A program made the position numbers and the translations under genes. Below are positions 5,373 to 6,286 of a stretch of 6,286 nucleotides of DNA, piece by piece. Every line of letters starts with the position of its first letter. The first letter of the stretch is position 1. The notes under the pieces are model-generated. The model had not been told where the DNA came from. It saw nothing but the letters and a program-made list of their open reading frames with translations, and ran no database searches. Source of the stretch: DATDRS01 sp035291605 (GTDB taxonomy: Bacteria; Chloroflexota; Anaerolineae; Anaerolineales; UBA6663); the NCBI GenBank assembly GCA_035291605.1, contig DATDRS010000208.1:1-6286 (forward strand), given 5' to 3'.

Positions 5373-6286
5373 TTACAGATGCCGTGAGCTGTGCGGATCA
5401 AAAGCGTCGCGCAAGCCGTCCCCGACGAAGTTGACGCTCAAGACGGTGAGCAGGACCAGCGTTCCGGGAAAAAACCACAGCCAGGGCGCAGTTTCAAGGT
5501 ACTTGTAGGAGCTTTCCAGCATGTTCCCCCAGCTGGCCGTCGGCGGCTGCACGCCCAGCCCCAGGAAGCTCACGTAGGCCTCGGAGAGGATGGCGTTGGC
5601 GACGCCGAGCGTGGTCGAGACGATGATCGGCGCGAGCGTGTTGGGCAGCAGGTGCGCGAAGATGATGCGGGTGTTGGAAACGCCGAGCGCCTGCGCCGCG
5701 AGGACGTAGTCCATCTCGCGCAGCGAGAGCACGTTAGCGCGCACGAGGCGGGCCAGGTACATCCACGACGTGCCTCCGATGATCAGGATGATGACCAGCA
5801 CGCTGCCGGTCAGTTCCCGGCCAAAGAAATTGACCGAGGGCAGTTTGCCGCCGAAAAACTTGGCCGTGACGATGAGCAGAAACAGCGTGGGGATGTTGAG
5901 CATCGCCTCGGTGAAACGCATGAGCAGGCTGTCCACCCAGCCGCCGTAGTAGGCGGCCACGACGCCCGCCAGCGTCCCGACGATCACGGCCATGAGCGCC
6001 GCCGCGCCGCCGATGAGGAGCGAGATCTGTCCGCCGTAGATCGTGCGCGCGAAGATGTCCCGCCCGATGACGTCGGTGCCGAAGACGTGCTGCGCGGAGG
6101 GCGGCTGGAGTCTGAGCGACGTGTCGTTGCAGTTCGCCCAGGCTTCGCCGCGCACGGTCCGGCCAATGGGGGTGCAGTAGCCTTGCGACAACAAGGGGCC
6201 GCCCAACGAGACGTACAGGCTGAGCAGGACGAGCGTGACCAGGCCGGCCATGGCCATCCGGTGCTTGCGGAAGCGTCTCCAGGCCA
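5373..6286 (-). CDS. ABC transporter permease, DppC/OppC type (5' end beyond the window)
   Basis: This is one of the two membrane subunits of a peptide/nickel-type ABC importer. Counted from the first visible methionine (6257), it has a membrane segment at about 4-20, FGTDVIGRDIFARTIYG (59-75), which is the typical DppC entry to the core domain, then further membrane segments near 78-102, 122-134, 152-164, 206-224 and 262-278. The EAA loop for the ATPase contact reads EMDYVLAAQALG (181-192), continuing to HLLPN (202-206). The frame stays open to the window edge and reads AWRRFRKHR just before M at 6257. That basic run is typical of a DppC cytoplasmic amino end, so the true start lies beyond 6286 and 6257 is not the start. 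The stop is six bases before the lipoprotein TTG, so the two form one operon; the DppB-type permease is expected upstream. Confidence 0.94.
   Translation of the reverse strand, partial: AWRRFRKHRMAMAGLVTLVLLSLYVSLGGPLLSQGYCTPIGRTVRGEAWANCNDTSLRLQPPSAQHVFGTDVIGRDIFARTIYGGQISLLIGGAAALMAVIVGTLAGVVAAYYGGWVDSLLMRFTEAMLNIPTLFLLIVTAKFFGGKLPSVNFFGRELTGSVLVIILIIGGTSWMYLARLVRANVLSLREMDYVLAAQALGVSNTRIIFAHLLPNTLAPIIVSTTLGVANAILSEAYVSFLGLGVQPPTASWGNMLESSYKYLETAPWLWFFPGTLVLLTVLSVNFVGDGLRDAFDPHSSRHL

Noticed and set aside
5373..6257. Complete permease gene starting at 6257
   Set aside because: The frame continues to the window edge with a basic AWRRFRKHR stretch that is typical of the amino end of DppC-type permeases, so the gene is partial.

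Overview
The window is a GC-rich bacterial segment and most likely belongs to a member of the Chloroflexota (Anaerolineae-like). That placement rests on three things: a PlsY-family protein with GRTGGTN and KGGAG variants of the usual motifs, a lipoprotein with a long Pro/Thr/Ser linker after its lipobox, and the remnant of a class III cyclase amino-terminal region of a kind I associate with this phylum. It is an inference from pattern memory, not a database result. No RNA gene, CRISPR array or insertion sequence is visible.

Layout. On the + strand there is a single gene, a PlsY-like glycerol-3-phosphate acyltransferase (40-714), with a strong Shine-Dalgarno sequence. Everything else is on the - strand and converges on it. 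Reading the - strand from the right edge: a DppC/OppC-type permease, cut by the window edge (5373-6286). Six bases after its stop comes a family 5 substrate-binding lipoprotein (3642-5366, TTG start). A 92-base gap holding a five-copy heptamer tandem repeat follows, then a family III CoA-transferase / alpha-methylacyl-CoA racemase-like enzyme (2395-3549).

A promoter-like sequence at 2351-2379 then starts a second - strand unit. It contains a UPF0175 antitoxin-like protein (2088-2321) and the ribosome-rescue hydrolase ArfB (1667-2086), one base apart. After them come a frameshifted 5' fragment of an adenylate/guanylate-cyclase-type gene (1442-1581) and a LinA/ANT(2'')-like nucleotidyltransferase (868-1452). 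The start codon of the nucleotidyltransferase lies inside the cyclase fragment.

How the genes fit together. The permease and the lipoprotein are parts of one ABC importer for peptides or similar solutes; the second permease and the ATPases should lie beyond the right edge if the operon is complete. The CoA-transferase may be co-transcribed with them but has no obvious functional link. The UPF0175-ArfB pair is tight enough for translational coupling, and the usual PIN-domain toxin partner is absent. The stretch from about 730 to 1600 looks like a recombination scar: a decayed cyclase start, a nucleotidyltransferase gene attached to it, and an unassigned open stretch after its stop.
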